DNA of 64,000 nt from Pelodera strongyloides (GCA_036852015.1 JAANDG010000419.1:1-64000); one strand, 5' to 3'; positions 13,844-27,591 are shown, counted from the stretch's first letter. Notes: generated by a model not told the origin, from the letters alone. Numbers and translations: made by a program.

Positions 13844-16440
13844 GATTGAACTTGTCTTAATATAGCAATACGGGGTTTGTATATCGTGTTTTATCTATCG
13901 CGCTATATGGATCAAAGTAGCCAGACGGAAACACCTTTTCTGACAAGCCTACCGAATGTTATTAAAACAATAATGATCACACCAATGTTTTCATTCAACA
14001 CAAATCACAAGGACACAATAGCAAATATACAGTACAAAACACAAGTATCAATAACACGGCAATAAAACATTTTATTGGTTCAGACAATGGTACTGTAATT
14101 AAAAAAATCAGACTATTTGAGGTTTTGGATAGCTAGTTACAAACTTCCTAATACTTCATCCTTACTGGCAAAATTCGACAATCAAATAATTAATGCATGA
14201 ATGTGTTGAAATAATGAACCAACCTTTTGTGCCCCCAATCCACGTGAAATTGTCGAAAGGCGAAATTCACAATTCACACTTACTGTCCTTGCACAATTGC
14301 CGGAGAATCGTTCCTAGTCGTCCCATTTCCTGTTCCTTGTCCAATTGTCCACCATTTTCTGCAAAATGCAAGTTTTGATTACGTCAGAATAGAGCACAAA
14401 ACGACTTAAAGGATTTTTTTTGCATGTTTTTTTAAGTTGTTTATCTGACAAAAAGGCCCACGCCCACCGCCGATTGAACTACCTTTGTTCATCACTGGAG
14501 AATACTAAATACGTTGTTCACGACATAGTACTACAGTGTCCAAATATGTGATATGAGTTTTCACTAACATTGGAATTTTACTGAAAAAAGCAAAGTCTAT
14601 TCAAAGTCGAGTCAAAATTTGTGCTATTGTGCTATACATTGTCGAAATATGTGCTATAAGACACTAACTTTGAATTTTACTGAAGCAAAGTAGTGAGCAA
14701 AATTGTACTTGACTACGGTACCACTGACCTGGTGAGTCTCTATGAGAATGCTTAGCGCGGTATGCTATGCTGTATGCCCTTTTACAGTAATATTTCCGGA
14801 ATCATCCTCTTACTGTCCGAGAATCATCCTCTTACTGTCTTACTGTACCCAACACATTTTTCTTGTGTCTTCAAATTCAGAAGCCGAGAAGCATAACATA
14901 AAGTATCATTAAAGGAACCTGTTGCACAATCGGTCCACCCCACATAGAACTATCGTCGAACGTGGAAGTCGATTCTTATCGACGTGGTTTTTTTTATCGA
15001 TTCTCATTCGCCGCCCTCGAATTCCTGCAATTGTGTCGGCTAGATATGGCCACTCGCCGTGAGGAAGACAAAGTGAGATCGAACACAGTGATTCCAGCGA
15101 AGGAGTTATTTACTTTAGTGTAAAGAGAGCTTGTCACATAACTTCACAGAGAAAACACAGTTCGGAAGTAAAATCGAGTACGTCGCACGTTTTTTATTCA
15201 GAAAATATTCTGCTATGCTACTCAGCCATTGTCAGCAAAAAAGCCGTCACGGCGTTTTATGACGGAAAATAACTATTCCACAGTAATTTCCAACGTCCAG
15301 CGAGCTCAGTACATCGTTTGATTGTAAAGTGATTAATTTATAGTAAAAAAGCATTTAGTAATTAAACACATCACAACATTTATGTCCGAAAAAGATGTGA
15401 CCACGTATTTACAAAACAAAGTGAGCTCGTCACAACGTAATTTTCATAATAGAACGAGCTGTAACGGCGCTTTCTAACATAAAACGCAACAAACCATAAT
15501 AAAGCAAATGATATAAACTTACACGAAATAACCACACATCTGTTTCGGCATCCCTCCTCGGATGTTTCAGCACACGGCGTATCCTATTATGTGCACGGAC
15601 ACGGACCATTAAAAATATGGATAAGCGAAATTAAAAGTTGAGCACAACAATCAATTTCTCGCCACAGCGTTCAACGGTCATGTTGTGTCATCACTTGGCG
15701 GCAAAACTGCTGTGATAACGGAATCTTCAGAAAATACGAGAATCTCGGACTTTCTAGTGGAAAACGGTACGCAAGTACACAACAAAAAAAGTGAATATAA
15801 ATGCAAACTTACTGAACATCGCCAGCGTCCACACTACTGTTGTTGCATCTCTGTTAGCCAGATTCAGACTCAGACCAAGCTGCGTACGAATTGCATGTCC
15901 CGAACGAGTTTATAAATTTAGTTGTAAGAAAATTTCGTATTTTGTCTAAAGAGAAGCAAATCATTACCAATCAGAATAAATACATGGACGGACTGCAGAC
16001 GACCGCCTAAAGGAACTACCCGAATTTAGACTGTTTTGCACGGTAACTGATATGATGTTCATTCTCACATACCGCAATCAAAAATGTAGGATCTAAACAA
16101 GAAGCACATGAGAGGAGTGGCTTTCTTTAGCTTACCTAGCGTTAATATAACCGCAATAGCAGCGGTCTTATCAACGTGCTTCAAGGAGTCGACCTATGTA
16201 CCAGCGCCATCGACGCAGAGATACAGAGTACGCCACAGGGGCGCGGGCGCGTTCTCACTACGGTACACGACGGAGGCAGGGGTGTGCGAACGGCCAATTG
16301 TACTCCGCACCGCATAACCGCATACCGCAAAAAAAGTGATATCAGAGTGAACAATATTTAAAGCACAAACTAACACAAATCCGCGGCGTTTCTTTCCGTT
16401 TATTCTTAATGGATTCTCTTCATTTTCCAGCATCAAATTC
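13844..16440. other. Intergenic stretch, no supported gene
   Basis: AT-rich sequence with scattered short open frames, none with paired splice sites, a signal peptide or a recognisable motif that I can support. Near 14817-14837 a short CTTACTGTC word is repeated. Confidence 0.4.
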
Positions 16441-16770
16441 AGACAACCTATTTAGAATTTATGAGATAAAAATCATATGAGATATGCCCGCCCATAATGG
16501 CCAAGTGAATCATGCGGTGGCAACAGATAACATATAGCTTACTGTGGCACCGCTTACTGGAGTTCAAACCCAATAGCCATATGCGCCGCACCCCTTGACG
16601 GACCCACTTTCTGTGCGAATGGCGCGGAATTCTAGAAACAGACAACCTCATTAATTTATGAATAAAAGTGTTCTATCGTCACCATAATGGCCAAGTGAAT
16701 CAGAGACAACAGATAACATATAGCTTACTAGCTTACTTACTATTCGAACCCAATTACCTTTTGCGAAAAA
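16441..16770 (+). repeat. Two-copy direct repeat, period about 199 bp
   Basis: AGACAACCT followed by TTTATGA-like sequence starts at 16441 and again at 16640. Both copies continue with CATAATGGCCAAGTGAATCA, CAACAGATAACATATAGCTT and a CCCAAT segment, with small indels between copies. Confidence 0.8.
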
Positions 16771-17355
16771 GACAGAATCTTGCGGATTGTGGACCTCTTC
16801 TCGCGTACAATATCAGCAAGAAAGGTAGTGCAAACCTGAAATGCTTCCCATTCCAATGAGTATAACATATTATATTACCAACAGTTCTTACGTTCTTAGG
16901 TCTTAGCCTTGACAAATTCAACGGCTACGCGGCAATTACAGTATACACATACCAACTCATATACACAACACATAACACATAGGTTCGAACTCCTTAACCT
17001 TACACTTCGCAATCAGTGGATCTTTTACTGTAATCCAATTTACTTACTAATAGATCTTCGCTGAAAACTACTGGAAATTTAAGTGTTCTTGTACAGTACA
17101 CTTGAAATCCGGCAGTTTTTGGCGCAGCAAGTTACCTGTATTTGCGTAGATACAGAGTCGAACCGTCAAAAGAGACCAACCTGTTCTTATTCGTCCCGTA
17201 CGTTTGTGCGAGAAGTAGTTTGATGTCCGATCCCGCTCCATCGCTGCAAGTACATTCGGCGCCCTTCAATTTGGCCACGTTGGACGGTCGTCGATGGTCC
17301 AGTCCGGCACATTGCTCAATGGTAACAAGGAAATATCGGATCAAAGGATTACAAT

Positions 17356-17459
17356 ACTCATTTAGGTTAAATCGCAAAGTCTAATAAGTGGGGGTATGAT
17401 CATCAAGCATACTCATTTAGCTTATTCCGCGAAGTCTAATAAGTGATCATCAAGCATCA
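17356..17459 (+). repeat. Two-copy 55-bp tandem repeat
   Basis: ACTCATTTAG at about 17356 and 17411 begins two similar units that both contain AAGTCTAATAAGTG and ATCATCAAGCAT. Confidence 0.8.
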
Positions 17460-17780
17460 CTTAGCTACATTGGCGTTAGCATAAAACGTTTGTTAATTAA
17501 CAATACTCACAGCGGGCGGGCTGCCCTTTCCAAAACGATCGACGTCCGCGCTGTCCTGTCTTGTATATTGTAGAACTTCTCGCTCGAAGACGCTGGAAAT
17601 AATTTCAGTTCATTGTAAAACAATCATTTCGTTGTAAAGTACAAGTGTATACCACATAGTTTGATCAAATAAAATTGAACTTTAAATACGCCTAAATTGC
17701 CTACAGTAAAAATATAGCCACGGGTGTTTTATTGACTAACTCAGCGAAACACACAACACACACTCACCTGGTTCATTTTC

Positions 17781-18201
17781 TTTAAAGAGTCAGGCCCATT
17801 ACAAGTGACCTAGTGACCCCTATTTTTGATGATTAAATCTGATTCTCCATGTCAAATATAGTAGGTGCGATATTTGTCTAATTTTCAAGAGCAAAATTAT
17901 TCAGCAATTTACCATAGCCAGTCATACCCAACTATCTATTGCAGTTGTTACGCCCCTTCGCGCTGATTGGGCAATATGCTCTACTGGGCGTGGCAATTGC
18001 GATATTGGCCAATCATCGCGAATGGGCGTGCCAACTGCGATAGATAGTTGGGTGTATGACTGGCCATGGTAAATTGCTGAATAGTGTGTGAATCGTGCGC
18101 TTGAAAATTGGAAAAAGATCACATCCTACTATATTTGACATGAAGAATCAAGTGGAATCATCAAAAATATGGGTCATTTGTAATTGGAATGACCCTTTAA
18201 A
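17781..18201. mobile_element. Foldback/MITE-like element with long inverted arms
   Basis: The ends read TTTAAAGAGTCAGGCCC and, reverse-complemented from the right, TTTAAAGGGTCATTCC. The complementarity continues inward for more than 100 bp, including ATTTTTGATGATT, CATGTCAAATATAGTAGG, CAGCAATTTACCAT and CAACTATCTATTGCAGTTG, so nearly the whole 421 bp can fold on itself. No ORF of transposase size is present, so it is non-autonomous. TTTAAA at both ends may include a TTAA-type target duplication. Confidence 0.8.
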
Positions 18202-18355
18202 CCCCTCAAAATTTCACTATTAAATACTAAGGAAAACAACATCAAGAAACCAAACACACCAGGTAGAACTGTCAAACAGATGTCGCATGGCACTTGTCAC
18301 ATCGTTAAATCCAGTTCATTCGAATACCTGAACACGCAAATTCAATTATTGAGAA

Positions 18356-18393
18356 TATAAAAAGCGCGCGTTACTTCGGACTTCAGCTTCAGT
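18356..18393 (+). promoter_or_regulatory. Candidate core promoter (TATA box and initiator)
   Basis: TATAAAAA starts at 18356 and TCAGT, an arthropod-style initiator word, lies at 18389-18393. The spacing of about 35 bp from the TATA T to the initiator A is near the usual TATA-to-start distance. The first ATG downstream is at 18464. No second line of evidence. Confidence 0.3.
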
Positions 18394-18463
18394 CAAACAT
18401 CCCGATAAATAGTTAAGCATACAGCAGTTCCGCAGAAACGATTGTGACGGTCCGTAGAAAAGG

Positions 18464-18598
18464 ATGGAACAAGAACAAGACAAATGCACCCACGGAAAGC
18501 TTGAAACATGGTTGGGTGTCCAGTGTAGGGTCCACCAACGGTGTCCATCTTCTCCATTCGATCATCTTGGTTGGCTCATCACACACCTCAATATGTAA
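18464..18598 (+). CDS. Hypothetical 44-residue protein behind a TATA box
   Basis: The first ATG after the candidate promoter opens a 44-codon frame that ends at TAA 18596-18598. The product is hydrophilic, has four Cys and three Trp, and lacks a signal peptide. I recognise no family. It was chosen only because it is the first start codon downstream of the TATA/initiator pair. A second frame, starting near 18444, is longer but has no better support. It may equally be the leader of a spliced gene, or not a gene at all. Confidence 0.2.
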   Translation: MEQEQDKCTHGKLETWLGVQCRVHQRCPSSPFDHLGWLITHLNM

Positions 18599-18722
18599 CA
18601 GATATAGGCGAGTATTTAGTTCTATACTTTGCTTTCATTACCACATAATATACTATCTACACGTCTACACCGCACTTGATCCTTTAAGAAGGAACAACAT
18701 TAATGAATAATATAAGGTGCGC

Positions 18723-19075
18723 TAAATTACTTCGGCCAAAGTAATTTAACGTACCAAGGCGCAAAGATTGTCGCAGGAATTTCCAGCATAAACTGTTGAG
18801 ATAGCATACACCAAACTAAAAACCGATGTGCTGCACTCATTTTAAAAATATGGTCAAGCACGATAAACTACTTCGACAAAAGTAATTTACCGAACAGACC
18901 GAGCTATATATATATACGTTGCATTGCAAATAAACAATGCCACAAAGATTCCAGCAGAAACTCGTGTGGCATCGCCCACAAATAATGCAGCATCCTTCAA
19001 AACGAAAGAGTACAAACAATCATTTTTATTTACTGTTAAGTTCAATAAATTACTTCGACCAAAGTAATTTACCGA
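18723..19075 (+). repeat. Three diverged copies of a palindrome-bearing repeat
   Basis: A near-palindrome AAATTACTTCGRCCAAAGTAATTT occurs at about 18723, 18865 and 19047. The flanks are partly conserved (CAAAGATT, CCAGCA.AAACT, ACCGAA) and the spacing is about 142 and 182 bp. The last two copies are followed by CTATATATA. Confidence 0.75.
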
Positions 19076-19319
19076 AGCTCTATATATACAAAGAAACAAA
19101 TTAGTGCGGGACAGTTCAAGTGCGTGTTTTCTGTTTCCTCCCACTCCACTCTCGGGGTACCACCGAAAGTGAAGCGGAAAGAAATCCTGTACATTCTTTA
19201 CACCAAAATATATATTCAAAGAAACTTATCTTTGTTGATGGTTCAGCATCCAGGGACTCCGTCAATGCGAATGGCTGGCAAGTCGCACTCATCGTTCACC
19301 TAAAAATATACTGTTAGTG

Positions 19320-19799
19320 TGCGCATAATTAAAATAATAATAATATAATTTATAAATAATAAAAAATAAAATAAAAACAAAACACAAACAAATAATAAAA
19401 CAACATAAAACAACACAATAAAAAAAAACACAAACAAATAAAAAAAAAAAAAAAACACAAACACAAACAAGTAAAAAACATAAAACAACACAATAAAAAT
19501 AAAAAACACAAACAAATAAAAAACATAAAACCACACAATAAAAAAAAGACACAAATAAAAAAAAATAAAAACACAACAACAAAAAACAACACAAAAAAAT
19601 ACACAACAACAACAATAAAAAAAAACACAGCAACAATAAAAAAAATACACAACAACAATAAAAAAATACACACAACAACAATAAAAAATACACAACAACA
19701 ATAAAAAATACACACAACAACAATAAAAAACACACAACAACAATAAAAAAAACACACAACAACAAAAAATAAACAACACACGAACAACACAAACACACA
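19320..19799. repeat. A-rich low-complexity tract
   Basis: About 480 bp of (CA)(A)n-type sequence on the plus strand. The long minus-strand frames of Cys, Phe, Leu and Val read from it are artefacts of composition, not proteins. Confidence 0.9.
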
Positions 19800-20890
19800 A
19801 AAATATATACAATATATACACTATATACAAAAGGGGTGAGTGAAGGATGTACACTATATACAGTAGACGAGTGAGTATTTACACTATATATACAAAATAT
19901 ACACTATATACAAAAGGAGCGAGTGAAGGTGAGTAACAAGGGAAAATATGTACACTATATACAGTAGGCGAGTGAGTATTTACACTACATATACAATATA
20001 TACACTATATACAAAAGGGGCCAGTGAAGGTGAGTAAAGAGGGAAAATATGTACACTATATACAGTAGGCGAGTGAGTATTTACACTATATACAGTAAGG
20101 GGGTGAGCAAGATGCGAGGGGTGAGTAACGAGAAAGGATATCTACACTATATACAGTAGGCGAGCGTGTATTTACACTATATACAGTAAGGGGGGGGGGG
20201 GGTGAGTAACGAGAAAGGATAAAGTATATGTACACTATATACAGCAGGTGGGTGAGTATCTACACTATATGCAGTAAGGGGGTGAGCAAGATGCGAGGTA
20301 ACGTGAGTAACGAGAAAGGATGTGTACACTATATACAGTAGGCGAGTGAGTATTTATACTATATACAAGGGGGTGAGTGAAGGTGAGTAACGAGGGAAAA
20401 TATGTACACTATATACAGTAGGCGAGTATTTAGTATTTACACTACATATACAATATATAGGGGCGAGTGAAGGTGACTAAAGAGGGAAAATATGTACACT
20501 ATATACAGTAGGCGAGTGAGTATTTATACTATATACATACAGTAAGGGGGTGAGTAACGAGAAAGGATATCTACACTATATACAGTAGGCGAGTGTTTAT
20601 TTACACTATATACAGTAAGGGGGGGGTGAGTAACGAGAAAGGATATGTACACTATATACAGCAGGCGAGTATCAACACTATATACAGTAAGGGGGTGAGT
20701 AAGATGCGAGGTAAGGTAAGTAACGAGAAAGGATATGTACACTATACAGTAGGCGAGTGAGTATTTATACTATATACAGGGGGGTGAGTAAGATACGAGG
20801 TAAGGTGAGTGTGAGTACCCGGTAACGAGAACGATATGTACACTATATACAGTAAGCGAGTTATTGTTTACACTATTAGTTAGAGATATA
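19800..20890 (+). repeat. Minisatellite based on TACACTATATACAGTAGGCG
   Basis: Irregular tandem repeats of TACACTATATACA plus G/A-rich spacers (GTGAGTAACGAG, AGGCGAGTGAGTATTT, GGGGGTGAG) continue for about 1.1 kb, with decaying units to about 21130. Unit length varies and G runs differ between units, which suggests slippage and unequal exchange. Confidence 0.9.
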
Positions 20891-23800
20891 AGAGGACAGA
20901 AGGGGGCTGATGCGGGAGCACTACTGAGTGAAATATTACACTAATTAGTGGTGGGGGGGGGGGGGTTAAGGTGAGTAGCGAAAAGAGATGAGATCGCACT
21001 ATAGAATATGGGGAGGGGGTGAGTTAATGACGAAAATATACACACTAAACAAGGGGTTAGGATGTTAGGATGGATTAACGAGAAAATATATATACACTAC
21101 AGAGTACACATCTACACTACAGAGTACACAGATTTCAGGGTGAGCACAAGAGTGGAGAAGCCTCAGACTATAGTTAGAGCCTAAACGAGGGGGAGGGCGT
21201 CGAACAACGAAAGGGTGTTAACTGGAATAGGAGTGTGAATGAATACCACGTCTTATTCAGACATGCAAACATCGCACATAGATTGAGAAAAATATTACAT
21301 ATCCTTCAGGCCCCTCCGAAGCCTCGCTTTGGTCTACCGAAGTAGTGCACCCCACCAATATGGGCCATCTTTGAATATGGAATGGGGACCAGCCCTGTTC
21401 CGGTTTTCGGCTGGGTGCAACGAGTCGCACAGGGGAACTGAACCAGCAATGTTCTGGTAAGCAGCATCATGACAATGACATAGCCACCACGCCACCGGCT
21501 GGTCGAAAAAGGCGAATCCAAAATTCCGTTTTTCGCAGTAGTCATATTTCTCCATTTTCCAATCTAGGGCGATGTCTTCGGCTAGTATCAAATACGTCCT
21601 GTAGAGAAGCACATGATAGATTGTCGACGTCGGGAAGGTAGAATACGAATAGAGACACGCAGAGATTACAGTGCGAAGCATCCTTCCTAAGGATGGGCTG
21701 GGCAAGAATAGCGGCTCGACTTTATCCCAGCAGTGGAGCATCCAAGTGATCCAAGCATTCAAGGAGCATGTGAGGGAGAGTTGAAAAAAGGGCGGAGAGA
21801 GCGGAACAAAAAAAGGATATAACATTAAAAAAACTAAACAGAAGGAAAAACGGGAGAACGAACGCAATTAAATTGCTCCGTGCAGAAACAAAGAAATACT
21901 AATTCACATACAAAACATTGCAAGGTATTGTTTTTAAACAACTTTCTAAACCGTAACAATGCAATGATGTATATGAACTAAACGCAAGATCTAACGTTTA
22001 ACTAATTGTAATTCTTAAGGAAAAATAACAAGGAACGAAGCAAAGGAATTAAGACAAAACGATTTAAGAATTAAGAAGGTCTACTAAAAACAAAAACCAA
22101 GGGAAAACCTAAGATCTCAAAAAGACGCGTACAAAACTTCGCAGGTTACTTCACTTTCCTTGAAAAACTTCCAGGCCATCTAATAATTTCTTTGCCGTAA
22201 CCACGCGAGTATGCACTTGAAAGTAGTATGTATTAACAAAATGCAAACGAAAACAAGGAAGGAACAAAGAAACGAAGGAAGAAAGAAAGAACTATAGACA
22301 AGCTGAAAAGTAATTGTAATAACTCGACGAAAACCAAAACCAATGCAAAAGAAAAACAAAACGAAACAAAATAAATAAGTGGTAAATCTTGCAACTTGGT
22401 CGCAACTTTTGGCCTTTGCCATTTGCAATCACTTTCAAATACCATCACCATGTAAAAATGTACGGAAAAACGTTGTTTTTTATTTTTTTTTGCATTTCGC
22501 ATATCATAAACGTTCAGCGCGGTTATCTCAAAAGTTGCCCAAAGAAACAGAAGGTGATTGCGAGCACAAATACATGGATGCTTTTTGAAAGAAAGAAAGA
22601 GTCGACCGGAGGCAGCTTTTCAATTTTCAAATAAAAAAAGAGGCGCGGAAATACCAGTAGAGTTTCAAACAGTACAATTATGAATACCGAAAAAAGGCAA
22701 ACAAACAGGTTCGCTTCACACTTCACGCAATATCCACACAAACAATTTCTACGTTCACGTATTGAGGTTGAATAAGAGGTGAGGATGTTCGACCAAAGTT
22801 GAGATGCCGCCATCTTGAGATGTCACCTTGCACGTCACGTCCTGAACATTAAAGAAATAAAAGTCTGAAAAAATACAACTTGCACCTACGCAGACTACGC
22901 AGACAACCGTCAAAATTAAACCCCCCAATTAACACTACAATTATGATATCTTAAAGACAGCAGTACAGAGTCTCTTACGCAAAGAACATCAATTTACATA
23001 CCCATGAGCGCTTTATCGCTTCCTTTCAGAGTGGCGGATGGGGGAAAGCTTTTCCCCGAGAGACGTCGACGTTGAAGTTGCTAAGAGAGACCGGAAAGGA
23101 GAAACCGCTCCCCTTTCAGGCAGTCTGGCCGAGTCGCATCGGAGGTCGCATTGCAATTTCCTCAGTCATGTCGTACCCTAAAAAGGGAGAAGTAAAACTA
23201 TAAAAATAACACTCTTACCATGACAAGCAGTGCCCGATATTTCGCTTAAGTTGTAAACCTTGAGAAGCAGGCTATAAATCTATGCGTAAAATTACGCATC
23301 AACCATCTCCGGATTGGCTTTGACCATCTCCGGAGGCAAATGCAAATATATAGATTTGGGTGAAACGTATCAGTGGTAATTTACGGTTCGACTCTCAACT
23401 AAGCGACCATCTCCGAAATTAGGCATGGAAATTATAGCCTGTTGAGAAGTATGAGCATGTTAAGACCGACGGCTGTGCATATATCCTACAACAAGAGAAA
23501 TAACATGTGGTTAAACTTACTCTTTAATGTGTACCATCCCAACCAAGCCTTGCACAAGAGGGTACTGCGAAGTTGGTGGCATGGCCAAGCACGAGAGTCG
23601 CATTGTCGCTGTCGCCTCACCAAAAGTTGACACACTCCTCACGTATGGTAGCCGAGTAGAGATAACAGCAAAGCTCACCGCTTCCGGTTTGTTCGACACA
23701 ACGTGAAACCCTAAATAAAATGTAAGTAACATTATAAAAGGAAGGTGCGGACGTTTGAAAAGCCCTGGATTTTAGCACAAGCTGAGAATCCCAAGACTTA

Positions 23801-24030
23801 TGGCCACATTGCAAAAGGCTGTATAGAGAAGAGTTAAGTAATTAACGCCCGTAATTAACACCCCCGCCAAAAAATGGAAATCAAGCGTAATGTATAGGTA
23901 CTGTATACGTATTATTGCTATGATACATCGAGTTTTATACATAAATACAGATAGAAGTAACTGTGTCATACGCACCAGCAGCCTTTTCCAAATATGTGTT
24001 AAGAAGTAGTTATTTAAAACAGGTCCTCAC
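20891..24030. other. Intergenic or intronic stretch, no supported gene
   Basis: Purine-rich on the plus strand to about 22.3 kb, with decaying minisatellite at the left. The word GACCATCTCCGGA and close variants occur at about 23303, 23321 and 23405. A remnant of the TTAA MITE end (GCGAAATATCGGGC, reverse strand) lies near 23240. Open frames around 21.3-21.9 kb, 22.2-22.8 kb and 23.5-23.8 kb lack a convincing chain of exons. Confidence 0.35.
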
Positions 24031-24170
24031 CTTCCAATTCACATCCCGCACATACACCGATCCTATGAACTCATGACAACCCAAGGTAGCACGCGACACC
24101 CGATCCGTCGACACTCAACGGACGAAACTCCACTGACACCCTCGAATCGAAGCCGCAACAGTATTCTGCT
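24031..24170 (-). CDS. Exon-like block, Cys-containing (copy 1)
   Basis: On the minus strand a 140-nt block lies between CCACGTTTCAG and a GTGAGG donor. One frame gives a Cys-Cys-containing peptide of about 32 residues before a stop; another gives about 33 residues. The block shares its borders with the one at 26647-26763 (CCAC.TTTCAG at the start, GATGT.AA.TTGAAG|GT at the end), so the two look like duplicated exons. The true frame is unresolved and the function unknown. Confidence 0.25.
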
Positions 24171-25629
24171 CTGAAACGTGGCAGTTCTGAGTAATATTAC
24201 AATGGCACCTTCGTTCGGTTACCTCGACTACAGTAAGTTGTTTTCCAAACAATGGGATGCAAAGCTAAGTTTGTAAGTTGACGACCTTAGTAACATTCAA
24301 AACAAACCACTATGTTGCTCAGGTCGGACACGTCACGTTCGAGTATGGTCTGCGAACCGGCTTCTTACTTTCCAGCAAATCTCCGGAACTCACGCGCCTC
24401 CATAGCGTACAAGACCACATTAACACCGTTCCTGCAAATGATTTCAGTATAGAGAATTGTGCTTCAGATAATCCGCACCATTACTATTCGCAGTTTCGGG
24501 ACTGCTACACAAACATCAAACAAATCACGAGGTGGATACGTGTACGGCCTCAAATTACCCATATGACATAAGTTAATGTGCAAAGCGTACCTTGTAGATA
24601 ATCAGCTAGTCAGCGTCCTGATCAATAGGTAATGCGATACACCTCAACGACCTAACGCACAGCACGAAGTTCCACTCTTTGTCGTTGTCAAGCGCTTCAC
24701 GCGAAATCTGAACAAAGCAATATACATTTAAACAAACTGCATTTTAATTCAGTATACCAATTAATATTCTTATTCTCTAGATCGCTAAAAGAAGGTGGGA
24801 AGATCTAGAATCGAGTTGTCCCAATATGTTTGTCAACGAAGTCAGAGTCAAAAGCTGCATATCACAGGTGCTAACCTTCGATCCGAAATAAATAAGAAGT
24901 CATCCGACCACAGTTGAAAGTTGTGAAGTCGGTAAAGTTGCAGTCATCGGAACGCGCCGCTTCGACCACATGCTGCACTTGCACTGCAATGAGCCGTATT
25001 ATATGTTGCCAAAGTGACATTTGTGATTATATATGAATAGATGGTAACATCTTTCAGCATACAGTGATGTTGGCTCAAATAAAATTTGAATCAGTTCACA
25101 ATTTCGTAAAAGTACAAATACTCTGATACCAAAAGTACAAATACCAATTGATTTCTGAATCAGTTTGAAATTGAAACATACATAATTCCCAATCGATCAG
25201 CGAATAGTGCAAGCAGATACGGTTTCAACATGGTTCAGATCAGTTACATCTCGAGTTGCGATTTCCCCACCTAAAACAACAACTTACTAAACGGAGATGA
25301 AAATGCGGATGTACTGTAGTGAGATACTACGCGCCGAACAAGAGAACAAGTATGCGACAATCTCAAAAAGCACCTTAACTATAAGACCAGGACGTTTTCG
25401 GAATAAAGGAAACAGAGTAAAACATACGCTTTCTAGACTTAGTACAGACGAAGTGGGAGACCGCAGTAATCGAGGTAGAGTTCCAGGGGCCACACATCAT
25501 GATCACGAAGGTTACGGATCATATTCTGAAAAGATGGAAATGTTTACATACAGTAGCAAGTAGCATACAGTAGTGCTGTCTCGCAACAACGCCCTATTGA
25601 CAACACTATGGACTATGCCATCAAGGCGG

Positions 25630-25873
25630 GTCAATTTTTCACTATTGGGCCTACAATCAAAAGAAAAGTAAAGTTACGATTAATACGTACCTGCTGATTT
25701 TCCAATGACGCGAGGGAAGAGGACCATCCAGAGTTTCCCAGGGTGGAATAGAGACTAGAGAAAGAGTGAGAGAGAAGAGAAGAGAAGAGAAGAAGAGAAA
25801 AAGAGAGAACGGGAGAAAGAGAGAAAGACTTGAAGGCGAGTAAAAGCTCAGAGCATCGAGGCACAATAAACAC
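25630..25873 (-). other. CT-rich tract followed by a possible exon
   Basis: The minus strand has a CTCTT-rich run at about 25755-25835 that could serve as a long polypyrimidine tract. It is followed by TCTAG and a ~66-nt open block with a Gly-Trp-Ser-Ser segment up to a GTACGT donor near 25689. This is suggestive of one exon of an unresolved minus-strand gene. Confidence 0.2.
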
Positions 25874-26646
25874 AGAAAAGGTTACAAAATCCTGTTATGT
25901 GCAGAAAAAAAATGCAAGCGGGAAAACCGCCTAGGAAAAATAGGCATATTACTACATATACAAACTAAAGTTGTCCACGGAGGATCTTTTCAAATCGGAT
26001 TCTCTTGATTTCTCTTGAGCGCGTTTAATTTTTTCGCTCTCTGGCTGTTTAGGTTTTTTAGTAGTGAACTTTCATAGACTTTTGATATGAAAACTATCAG
26101 CAAAACTCAAGCAATAATCAAAGCAACATTCATTTCATTTTCAGCTGACCAAAGATTCAGTGAAAATTCACGTTTGTCAGCTCTTCATTCTGAGACTGAC
26201 ACAGCCTTCGATATTTTCTTAATAATAATGATTAACAATAGACCGCCATGGGCATGAGACTAGCCGGTAAGGACGATCTCGGAAGGCGAACGCGTCGAAA
26301 ACTAAATAACAACCATCAAAATCCACAGGATTTAACATATCCTGAAATTCTCTGAAGCACTATAGAAGACACGCGAAAAGGGAGGCTGACAACTGTAATC
26401 TGTTACTTCATATATTTATTGAAAAAAACGCGCATGTGCGTTTCTAAATGACCACTATGATACATTGAGTTTTTACATAGATAAAAGACAATGACACGCA
26501 GGAAAAGCGGTACTGACGGTACGGTAACATCGTTTGTTTCCTTTGTTAGCGCGATAACGCTAACATAGTTTGGATTTCATCAGATCCCTCTTTTTTTCGC
26601 TTTCCACCCCAAATAGCACGTTAGTTTAAATAAAATAGTTTCCTAC

Positions 26647-26763
26647 CTTCAAGTTTACATCCTTGACATGACGGAGCGGAGTTATCCGTTGGTCTGCGTG
26701 ACACCCCGCGACACCAGAAGAGACATCAGTGAGGCACTAGTCAGAATCGTCGCCGTAAAATTC
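26647..26763 (-). CDS. Exon-like block (copy 2 of the 24.1-kb block)
   Basis: A 117-nt block lies between ATTTCAG and a GTAGGA donor. One frame encodes a hydrophobic, signal-like stretch (residues TILTSASLMSLLV) followed by a short tail and a stop. Its borders match the block at 24031-24170, which suggests tandem exon or gene duplication with fast divergence. No family recognised. Confidence 0.22.
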
Positions 26764-27591
26764 CTGAAATGTGGTATGGATGGGAATATGGAAAACCTGT
26801 CAGTTTGGAACTAGCTATTCGGTTCTCGCTTCCATTCCAGCAAACTCATTTTTTGATCAGACGAATGCAAACAAAACGTAGATTGACATGTGTTAAAAAC
26901 AAACCAGTGAATTGACCACGAAAACGTCATGATCAGGTAAGCGCATCAAAGGCCGTGAAGTAGCGCACACAACCAGATCCAAGCAGCGCACACGTCCAAA
27001 AGCTCGGCCAGTTTGGGCATCCTTGTCACCATTATCATCCTATATATACACACTGAGATTCGAGCATGCCGCCACAATCCACTATTCCTGAAATAGATAT
27101 AATCATAAGATAGAGAATTGACCACTTTATTGATTGACTGATCGGGTATCAGACTGTCACTATTAAATGCTATTATGCGATGCAAACAGTGTGGCTATGG
27201 CTAGTCATTCAACTACAAAGTACCATTACAAATCACCCACACTGGTCTATGTGTGAAACATACCTAGTAGTCAGCTCGTCAGCTGATACTGCACGTAGAC
27301 GTCGACGTGTTCGATGGCCTAGGCGTCCAGAGAACTTCAAACTCGTAGTCATGCCTTACCCATTGACAAAGTAATCCGCAAGACCTAAAAGGTATACAAT
27401 TATTTTATTTTATCATAATAAAATAAGAAATAAGCCCAGACAGCTGTCACAAAGAGTTCCCTCCCCGCATAAGTCAGAAAGCAAAGCTTGGGTCGTTGAT
27501 AAAGCTCGCAACAGTCATGTATGGTTGGTATTCAAATACCTTATCATTTCACCATCGTCCGGATAACCAGCGAACAGCTGTTGTTTAGCTT

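Noticed and set aside
19289..19854. Long minus-strand Cys/Phe/Leu/Val ORFs of 148-184 residues
   Set aside because: They are readings of a CA/A-rich low-complexity tract in three frames at once.
25657..25873. Ser/Leu-rich minus-strand ORFs
   Set aside because: Mostly a CT-rich tract; only the short block after TCTAG was kept as a weak exon candidate.
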